From: Bacillota bacterium
Lineage (GTDB): Bacteria; Bacillota; Clostridia; Lachnospirales; Lachnospiraceae
Reading direction: 5' to 3'
DNA length: 59,587 nucleotides
NCBI GenBank assembly: GCA_023408815.1
Contig: JAEYJO010000037.1
Coordinates: 1-59,587, forward strand
Of this stretch, positions 24,806-32,650 are shown piece by piece (position 1 is the first letter of the stretch; each line of letters starts with the position of its first letter). Both the position numbers and the translations under genes were made by a program. The notes below the pieces were generated by a model. The model made no database searches. It was not told where the DNA came from and saw only the letters and a list, made by a program, of their open reading frames with translations.

Positions 24806-24829
24806 TTAGCCCTCTGACACGGCAAGCAT
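24806..24829 (-). CDS. Seven-codon leader ORF in front of metN
   Basis: ATG at 24829 preceded by AAGGAG with an 8-nt gap, encoding MLAVSEG and then TAA. Its stop is 22 nt before the metN ATG. The best ribosome site of the region belongs to this frame (or, 12 nt away, to a TTG in the metN frame). No peptide evidence is possible from sequence alone. Confidence 0.35.
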   Translation of the reverse strand: MLAVSEG

Positions 24830-25009
24830 GTCGTACACTCCTTTCTTTATTACAGAACAAAAATGTGCTCCTCACAATCTCGCGGCCAAATACTTTGGCA
24901 GCACAGCTTTTGTTCCGCGCGCGTAGCTGCGCATTGTTGCCCCGAAAGGCTTTTTATATCATAAGAAACAACGTTTTCTCACGTTAAAGCAACAAAGCAT
25001 TCACATGAT

Positions 25010-25074
25010 ATAAAAAGGCAGTCAGGATCATATAATCCTGACTGCCTTAATAGCATTCGCAAGATGATATAACC
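25010..25074 (-). terminator. Attenuator terminator with a candidate antiterminator partner
   Basis: On the minus strand AAGGCAGTCAGGAT pairs with ATCCTGACTGCCTT (25015-25048, 14 perfect bp, 6-nt loop) followed by TTTTTATAT. It lies between the promoter and metN, so it would stop transcription before the structural genes. The segment GGTTATATCATC (25063-25074), just after the leader-peptide stop, can pair with GATTATATGATC inside the terminator (11 of 12 positions counting G-U), giving an alternative fold. A ribosome stalled at the Cys codons would leave that segment free; one at the stop codon would cover it. Further downstream, 24951-24962 pairs with 25005-25016 and 24855-24869 with 24900-24915, so the whole 400-nt leader is structured. 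Confidence 0.78.
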
Positions 25075-25077
25075 ATT

Positions 25078-25188
25078 TTATCCCCCGGAGAAATTATATT
25101 TTTGCATAGCACAACAAGAAATACAGCAACACTGCATTCCTATAGAGGTACGTATGATTCTGTTAACTGCAACTGTTCTGTTTTGCAT
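25078..25188 (-). CDS. Cysteine-rich leader peptide (attenuation)
   Basis: A 36-codon frame with a strong AGGGAG ribosome site 8 nt before its ATG. Residues 20-26 read CCCISCC: five cysteines in seven codons, all others being unremarkable. The stop TAA lies 30 nt before the terminator hairpin. Poly-Cys upstream ORFs are known to regulate sulfur genes in mycobacteria. In this window the downstream genes make cysteine and methionine, so the peptide very probably senses charged tRNA-Cys through ribosome stalling. The peptide itself is unlikely to have a function. Confidence 0.82.
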   Translation of the reverse strand: MQNRTVAVNRIIRTSIGMQCCCISCCAMQKYNFSGG

Positions 25189-25239
25189 AATTATTTCTCC
25201 CTTCCGGAATCCCAACTATTTCCTAGTAAACTTATTGGT

Positions 25240-25268
25240 ATTATATGTTTTTGATTTTTATTTGTCAA
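25240..25268 (-). promoter_or_regulatory. Consensus sigma-A promoter of the sulfur operon
   Basis: Minus strand: TTGACA (25263-25268), exactly 17 bp, TATAAT (25240-25245): a full consensus match. Transcription would begin near 25233, about 45 nt before the leader-peptide ATG. Such a strong promoter suits an operon whose control is by attenuation or by a repressor such as the CymR-like protein at 28113. Confidence 0.9.
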
Positions 25269-25421
25269 TAAAAGATATATTGTTTTTCTCAATTTTGTCA
25301 TTTCATCTAAATTATAGTTGATTAGTACGCTTATATTTATACAATTTTATTATTTCATATATGTTTAGTATGTTTTATCCAGCAATTTCCCTACTCTTTT
25401 CACATGGATCCTTTTTAGGAT

Positions 25422-25509
25422 GATTAGGGTGTCAAAAGGTCCTTTTTAAAAATATTCGAGGCAATATGCCCAAAACAGTTCGCAAAAAGGAACTTTTGAC
25501 ACCCTGATT
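25422..25509. repeat. 88-bp imperfect palindrome, intergenic repeat element (copy 2)
   Basis: Starts GATTAGGGTGTCAAAAG and ends with its inverse (CTTTTGACACCCTGATT). It contains GAGGCAATATGCCCAAAACAG, which matches the internal block of the larger element at 6250-6535. It looks like a shortened member of the same family. The span 25270-25421 beyond it is AT-rich and shows no gene. Confidence 0.75.
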
Positions 25510-25515
25510 TTAGAA

Positions 25516-25564
25516 TAAAAAGAAGCCTTGTTAACCTATGAATTCTCATCCATGATTAACAAGG
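25516..25564 (-). terminator. Intrinsic terminator after the ArsC-like gene
   Basis: Minus strand CCTTGTTAA pairs with TTAACAAGG, then CTTCTTTTTATT. It lies 12 nt after the stop of the ArsC-like gene and isolates that transcript from the sulfur-operon promoter. Confidence 0.8.
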
Positions 25565-25576
25565 TTTCCTTACAAT

Positions 25577-25918
25577 CTATTCCCAGCCCTTCCATACCTC
25601 CGGCTTATATCCTACTGTGGCCATTTTGCCATTTCTTACGATGGGCGTTAAAAGTACCTGCTGATTTTCAAGCGCTTTTCCTTCTTTGTCTTCTTCCGCA
25701 ATATATTTTATCAGAGCGAGCACGTCCTTATCCTTGCAGTTTTCGTTCAGCATGGCTTCCAGTCCGCCGACCGCCTGCTTCACACTAACGAATTCCCCTC
25801 TGCTCATACCTTTTTCTTTCAAGTCAATGAACTGGAACTTCACACCGCGTTCCTTGAAATATCTTTGTGCCTTCTTCGTATCAAAACATTTATTTGTTCC
25901 GAAAATCTGTAAGTTCAT
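25577..25918 (-). CDS. ArsC/Spx-family thioredoxin-fold protein
   Basis: A 113-residue protein of the ArsC family: MNLQIFGTNKCFDTKKAQRYF with a single active-site-type cysteine (Cys10), FIDLKEKGMSRGEF, and the C-terminal LLTPIVRNGKMATVGYKPEVW. It lacks the CxxC of Spx and the Cys-x5-Arg of plasmid-type arsenate reductases, so it belongs to the large uncharacterised branch often annotated as arsenate reductase family. It may be a glutaredoxin-like reductase. GAGGAAAG precedes the start. It overlaps the YjbR gene by 29 bp, forming an operon. Confidence 0.75.
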   Translation of the reverse strand: MNLQIFGTNKCFDTKKAQRYFKERGVKFQFIDLKEKGMSRGEFVSVKQAVGGLEAMLNENCKDKDVLALIKYIAEEDKEGKALENQQVLLTPIVRNGKMATVGYKPEVWKGWE

Positions 25919-26228
25919 AGCTTTCCTCAATCATTCTTTCTATGTCTTTATCCGGTACCGTTCCATCCAAAATAATGGAATTCCAATACTTCTTGTTTAA
26001 ATGATAGCCAGGCACCACCGAATTAAACGTATCCCGCCAGAAATCCCGCCATTCCTCATTACATTTTACATTAACCCATATATGGCCATCCTTTTCATAT
26101 ATCCAGGCAAATACCTTTTGATTTTTCTTATGCCGCATCACCGTCCAATTAGGATCGTGAAACGGATAGTCCTCATATACATCTTCTAATTTGCTGCAAA
26201 ATGCAATAACCTCTTCACGCTTTACCAT
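25890..26228 (-). CDS. MmcQ/YjbR-family DNA-binding-fold protein
   Basis: A 112-residue MmcQ/YjbR protein: an EEVIAFCSKLEDVYEDYPF start, WTVMRHKKNQKVFAWIYEKDGHIWVNVKC core, PGYHLNKKYWNSIILDGTVPD and a C-terminal EESYELT. The fold (CyaY-like) occurs in small cytoplasmic proteins of unclear role. ATG 26228 is chosen since GGGAGG precedes it and upstream in-frame residues do not resemble the family. Confidence 0.8.
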   Translation of the reverse strand: MVKREEVIAFCSKLEDVYEDYPFHDPNWTVMRHKKNQKVFAWIYEKDGHIWVNVKCNEEWRDFWRDTFNSVVPGYHLNKKYWNSIILDGTVPDKDIERMIEESYELTDFRNK

Positions 26229-26265
26229 CCTTCTACCTCCCATACTCTGCTGTAAGGTTACATTA

Positions 26266-26886
26266 CTATATGAAGTATTCGATAGTTCTTGCCGGCGTTT
26301 TCTGCGTATCTTTATTAAAAATAATGACCGCCTCGCGGGTTTCTTTCGGCCCAAGCGCATAGGGACCCTTGCCCGCATCGTTCATCATACCATAGGGTAC
26401 ACGGCGGTTAAAACTGTAGGGCATATCCGTAATCAACTCAATTTCCTCTTGCTTAAACGGCTTTTTCCTATAATAAGGATCGAACAGGCAGACTCTTTTT
26501 TCATCGATTCCCGTCAGCAGCACATAATGCCAGCAGCCGTACATAACCCGGGCCACTACTGCGCCGCCCTGCTGCAACGCCGATATAATCCTGCTGTTTT
26601 CCCCGACAGAGACGTCTTCCCCCGTAAGATATTCGCTCTGCACCGGAACCTTTTTCACCTTTCCAAACTGGTTAAGCCAATCGCATATGAACATCATCGC
26701 CATGCGCGAGGTTCCGTTTTTCCCGAATTCTCCCTTTTCGTTATAGGCATCCAGACAAAAAAGCATGATATGTTTGATAATATCGGGCGGAATCTGCTCA
26801 CGCCGGAACAAAAAGCTCATCGCATTTATTAAAGTAGTCGGACCGCAGTCATATTCCGTAATCTGGTAGTTCAAAGGATTCTTCAT
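26266..26886 (-). CDS. C39-like cysteine peptidase family protein
   Basis: A 206-residue protein with a papain-like C39 arrangement: YQITEYDCGPTTLINAMSFL near the N terminus (nucleophile Cys), GCWHYVLLTGID (His) and LFDPYY (Asp). No signal peptide or ABC domain is present, so it is not a bacteriocin-processing transporter; relatives are stand-alone cytoplasmic peptidases or transferases (BtrH-like). The start overlaps the stop of the M20 peptidase as ATGA, so the two are co-translated, suggesting a shared role in peptide or conjugate breakdown. Confidence 0.68.
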   Translation of the reverse strand: MKNPLNYQITEYDCGPTTLINAMSFLFRREQIPPDIIKHIMLFCLDAYNEKGEFGKNGTSRMAMMFICDWLNQFGKVKKVPVQSEYLTGEDVSVGENSRIISALQQGGAVVARVMYGCWHYVLLTGIDEKRVCLFDPYYRKKPFKQEEIELITDMPYSFNRRVPYGMMNDAGKGPYALGPKETREAVIIFNKDTQKTPARTIEYFI

Positions 26887-28016
26887 CCCGCATTCACCTC
26901 GCTCGTCATAAGTACTCTCGTCAATTCCGCAATTTTTACAAGCTCCTCCACTGTAGTATACTCCTCGCAGGAGTGACACTGGTTCATGGCGCAGGCAAGC
27001 ACGATTCCCGTTATACCATGCTCTGACATCGCATTGTTATCACTGCCGCCGAACGTCTGCTGGAGAGAGGACGGCATGTGTAAGGTCCGGCATGCCTCTT
27101 CAAACCTGCGGACCACGGAATGCTCCTTGGGCGTTTCATACGCTTGGCAATTGGTAATCACTTCGAACTTTACCGTAGCCTTAAAAGCTTCCGCCGATTT
27201 TTCAAATCGCTTTTTTACTTCCTGCGCCGCTTCCATTGCCTTCTTATGGGAATAGCTGCGTATCTCTCCGCCGACCACACACAATGCCGGAACAATATTG
27301 GTGGCGAGTCCGCCTTGTATCACTCCTATATTAAGTGTGGTAATATCGTCGATGTGTCCCAGCTTCAGCTTGGCTATGGCATCGGCTGCCGCCTGTATTG
27401 CATGAATGCCCATATGGGGTGCAAATCCCGCATGAGATGCTTTTCCGTTAACCTCTATATTCAGGGAAAGGATAGAAGGTGCCTGATAAGCAGCCCCTCC
27501 CACGGCTCCCGTCAAGTCGAGCACATATGCTTCTTTGGATTTAATTTTACTGTAATCAAACACCTTGGCACCCTTGCAGTAAATTTCCTCTGCGACCGTA
27601 AACAGCACTTCGATGGACCGATGCTCCAGCCGCTTTTCCTTTATCGTGTACAAGGCTTCTAAAATCGCTGCAATTCCCGCAAAATCATCTGCCCCCAATA
27701 TAGTGTCCCCCTTACTCCGGATTACACCGTCAGCGCCTAAAACTGCCTGTTTTCCCCTGGAAGGCTCCACCGTATCCATATGGACACAGAAAAGAAGCGG
27801 CTCCAATTCTTCCCTGCCCTCCAAAAAACCGTATATATTGCCGCAGTTTCCGCCCAGCTTATTGCCTGCGTCGTCCTCCGCCACGTCAAAACCCAGCTCC
27901 TCCAGCTTATTTTTCAAATAATCGCCCATCTCCCTTTCCAACAGGGAAGGACTGTCTATGGATACCAGCCGGATAAATTCCTTAACGAGTCTTTCTTTAT
28001 CAATTGTCATTTTCAT
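26883..28016 (-). CDS. M20-family metallopeptidase, peptidase T-like
   Basis: A 377-residue M20 peptidase: metal ligands in LFCVHMDTVEPSRG (His, Asp), ILGADDFAGIAAIL (Asp), FTVAEEIYCKGA (Glu pair, catalytic and metal) and NQCHSCEEYTTVEEL (His). A dimerisation insert (LSLNIEVNGKASHAGFAPHMGIHAI) lies near 185-215. Enzymes of this group trim tripeptides or amino-acid conjugates in the cytoplasm. AAGGAG lies 7 nt before the ATG. It lies 96 bp after the Rrf2 regulator gene on the same strand and is coupled to the C39-like gene. Confidence 0.87.
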   Translation of the reverse strand: MKMTIDKERLVKEFIRLVSIDSPSLLEREMGDYLKNKLEELGFDVAEDDAGNKLGGNCGNIYGFLEGREELEPLLFCVHMDTVEPSRGKQAVLGADGVIRSKGDTILGADDFAGIAAILEALYTIKEKRLEHRSIEVLFTVAEEIYCKGAKVFDYSKIKSKEAYVLDLTGAVGGAAYQAPSILSLNIEVNGKASHAGFAPHMGIHAIQAAADAIAKLKLGHIDDITTLNIGVIQGGLATNIVPALCVVGGEIRSYSHKKAMEAAQEVKKRFEKSAEAFKATVKFEVITNCQAYETPKEHSVVRRFEEACRTLHMPSSLQQTFGGSDNNAMSEHGITGIVLACAMNQCHSCEEYTTVEELVKIAELTRVLMTSEVNAG

Positions 28017-28112
28017 AAATATACTCCTTCCAAAGTCCAGAAATCTGTGGAGATATGGTTAAGTTATGCAATATGGTTACTGTTCACTCCGTTCACAGCA
28101 ACCTCATATGCC

Positions 28113-28559
28113 TTAAATATAAAACATAATTTCATGTTCGCCTTTATGCCTTTCAGCTTCATTCACAAGGTCTAAAAGGGTAATCCCATGCAAGGTCCCG
28201 CTTATCGTCCTATCCAGTGTATCGAACACCTTTATTCTAAGAGCGCTCTCAATATCCATAGCCGTCTCTGCTACAGTCTCCTGCGTTCTTTCAAATAGGG
28301 AATCCTCTACCGAAGTCAGCACCTCGTATACCGTTATCTGCCCCGGCTTGCGCGAAAGCAGATAGCCTCCCTGCGCCCCCTTCGTCGATGTAACCACTCC
28401 TCCCCGTTTTAAAAGAGAGAAAACCTGCTCCAGATATATCTTCGATATACCGAGCTCTTTTGAAATGTTAATTACCGTTGCATATTCTCCGCTTTCATAG
28501 CGCTGCGCCATATTCGTCACAGCAGCCAATGCATAGCGGCCTTTAGATGATATTCTCAT
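28113..28559 (-). CDS. cymR: Rrf2-family regulator, CymR-like
   Basis: A 148-residue Rrf2 protein: MRISSKGRYALAAVTNMAQRY, winged-helix SKELGISKIYLEQVFSLLKRGGVVTSTKGAQGGYLLSRKPGQITVYEVL, and a C-terminal dimer helix. It has no cysteine at all, which rules out an IscR/NsrR-type Fe-S cluster and fits CymR, the Firmicutes repressor of cysteine genes that works with cysteine synthase. It is encoded 3 kb from the sulfur-operon promoter and is the best candidate for its transcriptional control; this link is inferred. A well-formed promoter lies at 28619-28647. The symbol is tentative. Confidence 0.72.
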   Translation of the reverse strand: MRISSKGRYALAAVTNMAQRYESGEYATVINISKELGISKIYLEQVFSLLKRGGVVTSTKGAQGGYLLSRKPGQITVYEVLTSVEDSLFERTQETVAETAMDIESALRIKVFDTLDRTISGTLHGITLLDLVNEAERHKGEHEIMFYI

Positions 28560-28618
28560 GCTAGTCCCCTTTTCTTAATCTTTTATTTCATACTATAATA
28601 ATATGTTTTATGAATTAT

Positions 28619-28647
28619 ATAATAAAAAAAATTGGCTCATTTGTCAA
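28619..28647 (-). promoter_or_regulatory. Promoter of the Rrf2 regulator gene
   Basis: Minus strand TTGACA (28642-28647), 17 bp, TATTAT (28619-28624), giving a start near 28612. The AT-rich 28561-28618 leader has partial dyads that could be an autoregulatory site. Nothing else is seen in the gap between the Rrf2 and AraC genes. Confidence 0.7.
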
Positions 28648-28823
28648 TCTTCTATTAACCGGGTAGGAATTATTATATTTTTCCAAAGGCTAAAATATAA
28701 GATAATACAGATGATTGCTTTGACTATAAGACAATGATATACTTTTCATACATATGAACTTTTGTCCTTTTAAGTCAAGAGAACAATCTGAAACTATTAT
28801 AAAATATTCATGAAGGTAAGGAT

Positions 28824-29726
28824 ATGAATCAGGATGATAAAGTTGAAATAGTTCAGGCGATGCAGGACTATATAAAGAAAAACATCGCGGAAACAAATTT
28901 TAGTCTGGAAGCGATGTATGAGCACACCGGATATTCGCAAAGGCACGCTAAGCGGCTTTTTTGCGAGCTGCTGCATATGACGCCGAACGAATATGTACGA
29001 AGAACAATGCTCACTTCGAGTACGAAAAAGCTCCTGAAAACCGAAAAAAACATTATAGACATCGCACTGGATAGCAATTACGAGACACATGAGGGTTACA
29101 CAAGAGCCTTTAAAAAAAGCTTTCAGATCGGCCCCGCCGAGTATCGGAAATCACCGAGAGCTATCCCTTTGTTCGTCCAGTATCCCGTATGGGCATATCA
29201 TACCTATCTTAATCATAAGGAGAGATTGGAAATGGATAAGGACACTATGGTTTGCACAGTCACACCGGTTGAAAAACCAAAAAGAAGGTTAATTATTTTA
29301 CGCTCTGCCAATGCTCATGATTATTGGTCCTTCTGTGAGGAGAATGGCTGCGATTGGGAGGGAACCCTGAACAGCATTCCCGAGAAAATGGATAACGCCG
29401 CTATTATAGAGCTGCCGGATTCTCTGGTAAAGGAAGGTACTACCTCCACTGCTGCCGGTATTGAGGTCCCTTTCAGCTATAATGCTGCTATCCCGGAAAA
29501 ATATGAAATCATCGAAATCGATTCCGGCATCATGCTTTATTTTAAGTCGGAGCCTTTTGAGGATGAAAAGGATTTCGGAACTGCTATCGGCTGCGTATTT
29601 AAAGCGTATGAAAGTTATAATCCTAATGAATTCGGATATTCCTATGATGAGGAAGCCATACCGAAATTCAAATTCGGCGCATCCCCAGAGATGGGCGCGA
29701 AACTCGCTATTCCTGTAAAAAAATAG
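28824..29726 (+). CDS. AraC-family regulator with a GyrI-like effector domain
   Basis: A 300-residue protein: AraC-type double helix-turn-helix at the N terminus (~8-110, with IAETNFSLEAMYEHTGYSQRHAKRLF and IIDIALDSNYETHEGYTRAFKKSFQIGPAEYRKS) and a GyrI/BmrR-like ligand domain (~155-300). This N-terminal-HTH arrangement is that of the Rob/SoxS-like multidrug or small-molecule sensors. GGTAAGGA precedes the start. The gene stands alone on the plus strand, convergent with clpB. Target genes are not evident. Confidence 0.83.
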   Translation: MNQDDKVEIVQAMQDYIKKNIAETNFSLEAMYEHTGYSQRHAKRLFCELLHMTPNEYVRRTMLTSSTKKLLKTEKNIIDIALDSNYETHEGYTRAFKKSFQIGPAEYRKSPRAIPLFVQYPVWAYHTYLNHKERLEMDKDTMVCTVTPVEKPKRRLIILRSANAHDYWSFCEENGCDWEGTLNSIPEKMDNAAIIELPDSLVKEGTTSTAAGIEVPFSYNAAIPEKYEIIEIDSGIMLYFKSEPFEDEKDFGTAIGCVFKAYESYNPNEFGYSYDEEAIPKFKFGASPEMGAKLAIPVKK

Positions 29727-29839
29727 AGACAATAAAAGATGTATCTTAAAAGTGCTTTCCCCCTTGAATCAGGCAATTTTTAAAAAACTGCACCTTTCAA
29801 GAAGCCCACATCATTTTGAGATACACCTTATTTTGTCTT
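29727..29839. terminator. Palindromic bidirectional terminator between the AraC and clpB genes
   Basis: A long imperfect palindrome begins AGACAA and ends TTGTCT, with GTATCTTAAAA inside pairing with TTTTGAGATAC. It fills the gap between two convergent genes. The centre contains TCAGGCAAT, recalling the palindromic repeats at 6250 and 25422, but the ends differ. Confidence 0.6.
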
Positions 29840-29845
29840 AAGAAA

Positions 29846-32428
29846 TTATTTCCTTCTCGCCTTCAGCTCCCCGTCTTCCAGAACGATCTCCACCGTGTCG
29901 TCCGTTCCTACCGCATCCGCCAGAATCAGCTTTGCCGCCAGCGTTTCCACATACTTTTGAATGTAACGCTTTAACGGTCTCGCTCCGTATACCGGATCAT
30001 AAGCGTTATCCACGATGTAACGTCCCGCCTCCGGCGACAGTTCCACCTTAAGATTTCTGTCCGCAAGCCGTTCGTTCAGATCATCCATGATCAGTCCTAT
30101 GATGCCGCCGATATTGTCTTTCGTCAGCGGCTTAAATAAGATCGTTTCATCCAGTCTGTTCAGAAACTCCGGCCGGAAATGAGCGCGGAGCTCTCCCATT
30201 ACCATGCTTTCCGCATCTTCGCCGATAGTACCGTCTTCCCGGATACCATCCAGCAAATATCCTGCGCCGATATTGGAGGTCATAATGAGAATGGTATTTT
30301 TAAAATCTACGGTGCGTCCCTGTGAATCCGTAACGCGCCCGTCATCCAATACCTGCAGCAGCACGTTGAATACATCGGGATGCGCCTTTTCTATCTCATC
30401 GAACAGCACGACGGAATAAGGCTTTCTCCTCACCGCCTCCGTCAATTGTCCGCCTTCCTCATAACCCACATAACCGGGAGGCGCTCCAATCAGTCTGGAT
30501 ACGGAGAACTTCTCCATATACTCGCTCATATCGATGCGGATCATATTATTCTCATCGTCGAAGAGCGATGCCGCCAAAGCCTTGGCAAGCTCTGTCTTAC
30601 CCACTCCGGTCGGTCCCAGGAACAGGAAGGAACCTATAGGCTTCGTCGGATCCTTGATTCCCGCTTTAGAGCGGATGATCGCATCCGTCACCTTGGCAAC
30701 GCCTTCCTCCTGCCCGATAACGCGCTTATGCAGTTCCTCGTCCAGATGCAGCGTTTTATTTCTCTCGCTTTCCGTCAGTTTCGCCACCGGAATGCCGGTC
30801 CATCTGGAAATAATCTTGGCGATTTCTTCCTCGCTGACATTTTCATGCACAAGAGACAAATCCTCACGCTTTACTTTCTCCTCTTCGATTTCCAGCTGTT
30901 GTCTAAGTGCAGGAAGCTTTCCATAGCTTAGCTCTGCCGCTTTCTCCAAATCCATATCTCTTTGCGCTATCTGAATCTCATTGTTGATGGCATCGATCTG
31001 CTCTCTGAGTTTGGACAGCTTATCGACAGAAGCCTTCTCGTTGTCCCACTGCGCCTTCCTGTTATTGAATTCTTCCTTCAGTTCGGCAAGCTCCTTTTGG
31101 AGAGCTGCAAGCCGCTCCCTGCTCAACCGGTCCTCTTCCTTCTTCAGAGCTGTCTCTTCGATTTCCATCTGCATAATCTTCCGGCGAAGCTCATCCAGTT
31201 CCGCAGGCATGGAATCCAGCTCTGTCTTAATCAAGGCACACGCCTCGTCCACAAGGTCGATAGCCTTATCCGGAAGAAAACGGTCGGAAATATATCGATG
31301 AGACAAAACGGCCGCGCTGACAAGAGCATTGTCCATTATTTTAACGCCGTGAAACACCTCATATCTTTCCTTCAGACCACGCAATATGGAAATCGTATCC
31401 TCTACCGTAGGCTCCTCCACCATAACCGGCTGGAACCTTCGTTCCAGCGCCGCGTCCTTCTCGATATACTGTCTGTATTCATCCAGGGTAGTGGCACCGA
31501 TACAGTGCAATTCTCCTCTGGCGAGCATCGGCTTGAGCATGTTTCCCGCATCCAGCGCTCCATCCGTCTTCCCTGCCCCTACGATGGTATGCAGTTCATC
31601 GATGAACAGTATGATCTGGCCGTCACTGTTCTTTACATCCTCAAGGACTGCCTTCAGCCTCTCTTCGAATTCCCCTCTGTATTTCGCTCCCGCGACGAGG
31701 GCTCCCATGTCCAGGGCAAAAATTTTCTTATCTTTCAGCCCCTGGGGCACGTCACCCTTTACTATACGCTGTGCAAGACCCTCTACCACCGCAGTCTTTC
31801 CCACGCCGGGCTCGCCGATGAGCACCGGGTTATTCTTCGTCTTTCTGGAAAGTATCCTTATGATATTGCGAATCTCGTTGTCTCTTCCTATTACAGGATC
31901 GAGCTTCTGATTCCTCGCTTTTTCCACCAGTTCCTGACCATATTTCTCCAGAGTATCGTAAGTAGCTTCGGGATTATCGGAGGTAACTCTCTGATTGCCC
32001 CTTACGGTAGAAAGCACCTGCAAAAAACGCTCTCTCGTAATTCCGTACTCCCTGAAAAGCTCTTTGATCTCCTTATTCGGATTCTTAATCATGGCAAGAA
32101 ATAAATGCTCTACGGAAACATATTCATCTCCCAGCTGCTTCGCCTCATCCTCCGCGCTGATAAGCACCTTATTCAAATCCTTGCCCACATACACCTGACC
32201 GCCCTGGACTTTCACTCTCTTCTGAAGCGCCGTTTCGGCGCGGTTCAGAAAATGCTCCTTGTTAATTTCCATTTTCTCGATTAATTTAAGGATCAAGCTG
32301 TCTTCTATCGTCAGAAGACTGTAAAGCAAATGCTCCTGTTCTATCTCCTGATTGCCGTATTCATATGCCAGCCGCTCGCAGCGTTCTACTGCCTGCATAG
32401 ACTTTTGTGTAAATTTTGAAATATTCAT
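29846..32428 (-). CDS. clpB: ClpB protein disaggregase
   Basis: An 860-residue Hsp100 ATPase: N-domain with two Clp repeats (1-150), AAA1 with Walker A GEPGVGKTAVVEGLA and FIDELHTIVGAG, a long middle coiled coil (~410-520) that marks ClpB rather than ClpC or ClpA, AAA2 with GPTGVGKTELAKAL and LFDEIEKAHPDVF, and C-terminal domain. No ClpP-binding loop is evident. It rescues aggregated proteins with DnaK. Its mRNA has a ~110-nt leader carrying the structured element at 32429-32505. No CIRCE repeat was found near the promoter, so HrcA control is not supported. Confidence 0.95.
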   Translation of the reverse strand: MNISKFTQKSMQAVERCERLAYEYGNQEIEQEHLLYSLLTIEDSLILKLIEKMEINKEHFLNRAETALQKRVKVQGGQVYVGKDLNKVLISAEDEAKQLGDEYVSVEHLFLAMIKNPNKEIKELFREYGITRERFLQVLSTVRGNQRVTSDNPEATYDTLEKYGQELVEKARNQKLDPVIGRDNEIRNIIRILSRKTKNNPVLIGEPGVGKTAVVEGLAQRIVKGDVPQGLKDKKIFALDMGALVAGAKYRGEFEERLKAVLEDVKNSDGQIILFIDELHTIVGAGKTDGALDAGNMLKPMLARGELHCIGATTLDEYRQYIEKDAALERRFQPVMVEEPTVEDTISILRGLKERYEVFHGVKIMDNALVSAAVLSHRYISDRFLPDKAIDLVDEACALIKTELDSMPAELDELRRKIMQMEIEETALKKEEDRLSRERLAALQKELAELKEEFNNRKAQWDNEKASVDKLSKLREQIDAINNEIQIAQRDMDLEKAAELSYGKLPALRQQLEIEEEKVKREDLSLVHENVSEEEIAKIISRWTGIPVAKLTESERNKTLHLDEELHKRVIGQEEGVAKVTDAIIRSKAGIKDPTKPIGSFLFLGPTGVGKTELAKALAASLFDDENNMIRIDMSEYMEKFSVSRLIGAPPGYVGYEEGGQLTEAVRRKPYSVVLFDEIEKAHPDVFNVLLQVLDDGRVTDSQGRTVDFKNTILIMTSNIGAGYLLDGIREDGTIGEDAESMVMGELRAHFRPEFLNRLDETILFKPLTKDNIGGIIGLIMDDLNERLADRNLKVELSPEAGRYIVDNAYDPVYGARPLKRYIQKYVETLAAKLILADAVGTDDTVEIVLEDGELKARRK

Positions 32429-32505
32429 GATAGCTCCTATCTGTGTGCTTTAGCACACGTATAAATCAGTATGTTGAAAAAGATTTTTTCAACCTGTTCC
32501 TCCTT
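32429..32505 (-). promoter_or_regulatory. Structured mRNA leader element upstream of clpB (copy 2)
   Basis: Same layout as 13035-13115: AAGGAGGAA, hairpin 1 (GTTGAAAAA with TTTTTCAAC, 32473-32493), a 14-nt linker with TTTATACG, hairpin 2 (GTGTG-CTAAAG-CACAC, 32443-32458), AGATAGGAGC and an ATG exactly 14 nt later. Here the ribosome site lies inside a small GATAG/CTATC helix, so translation could be gated. A TTG-started frame after the first AAGGAGG would encode only MKKSFSTY. Confidence 0.65.
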
Positions 32506-32544
32506 GCCTTTCACTATAGGCTTAAAACGTCTTGTTCTATTCGT

Positions 32545-32573
32545 ACTATAACGCGCACCGTGAATGGTGTCAA
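32545..32573 (-). promoter_or_regulatory. Sigma-A promoter of clpB
   Basis: Minus strand TTGACA (32568-32573), 17 bp, TATAGT (32545-32550). The predicted start near 32538 leaves a 110-nt leader containing the structured element. Confidence 0.82.
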
Positions 32574-32650
32574 GCATCGAGTGATAATTTTTTATAAAAA
32601 TTCTATAATAAATTTGTGAAAATCAGCGGTTGTTAATTATATGTTTCCTC

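Noticed and set aside
24830..25270. S-box (SAM) or T-box riboswitch before metN
   Set aside because: The conserved S-box core and the T-box TGGNACCGCG sequence could not be found; the leader is explained better by the Cys-rich ORF and attenuator.
32430..32600. CIRCE or CtsR heat-shock operator before clpB
   Set aside because: A CACTC half-site-like stretch exists near 32580 but its partner at the right spacing is missing, and no tandem CtsR heptamer was seen.
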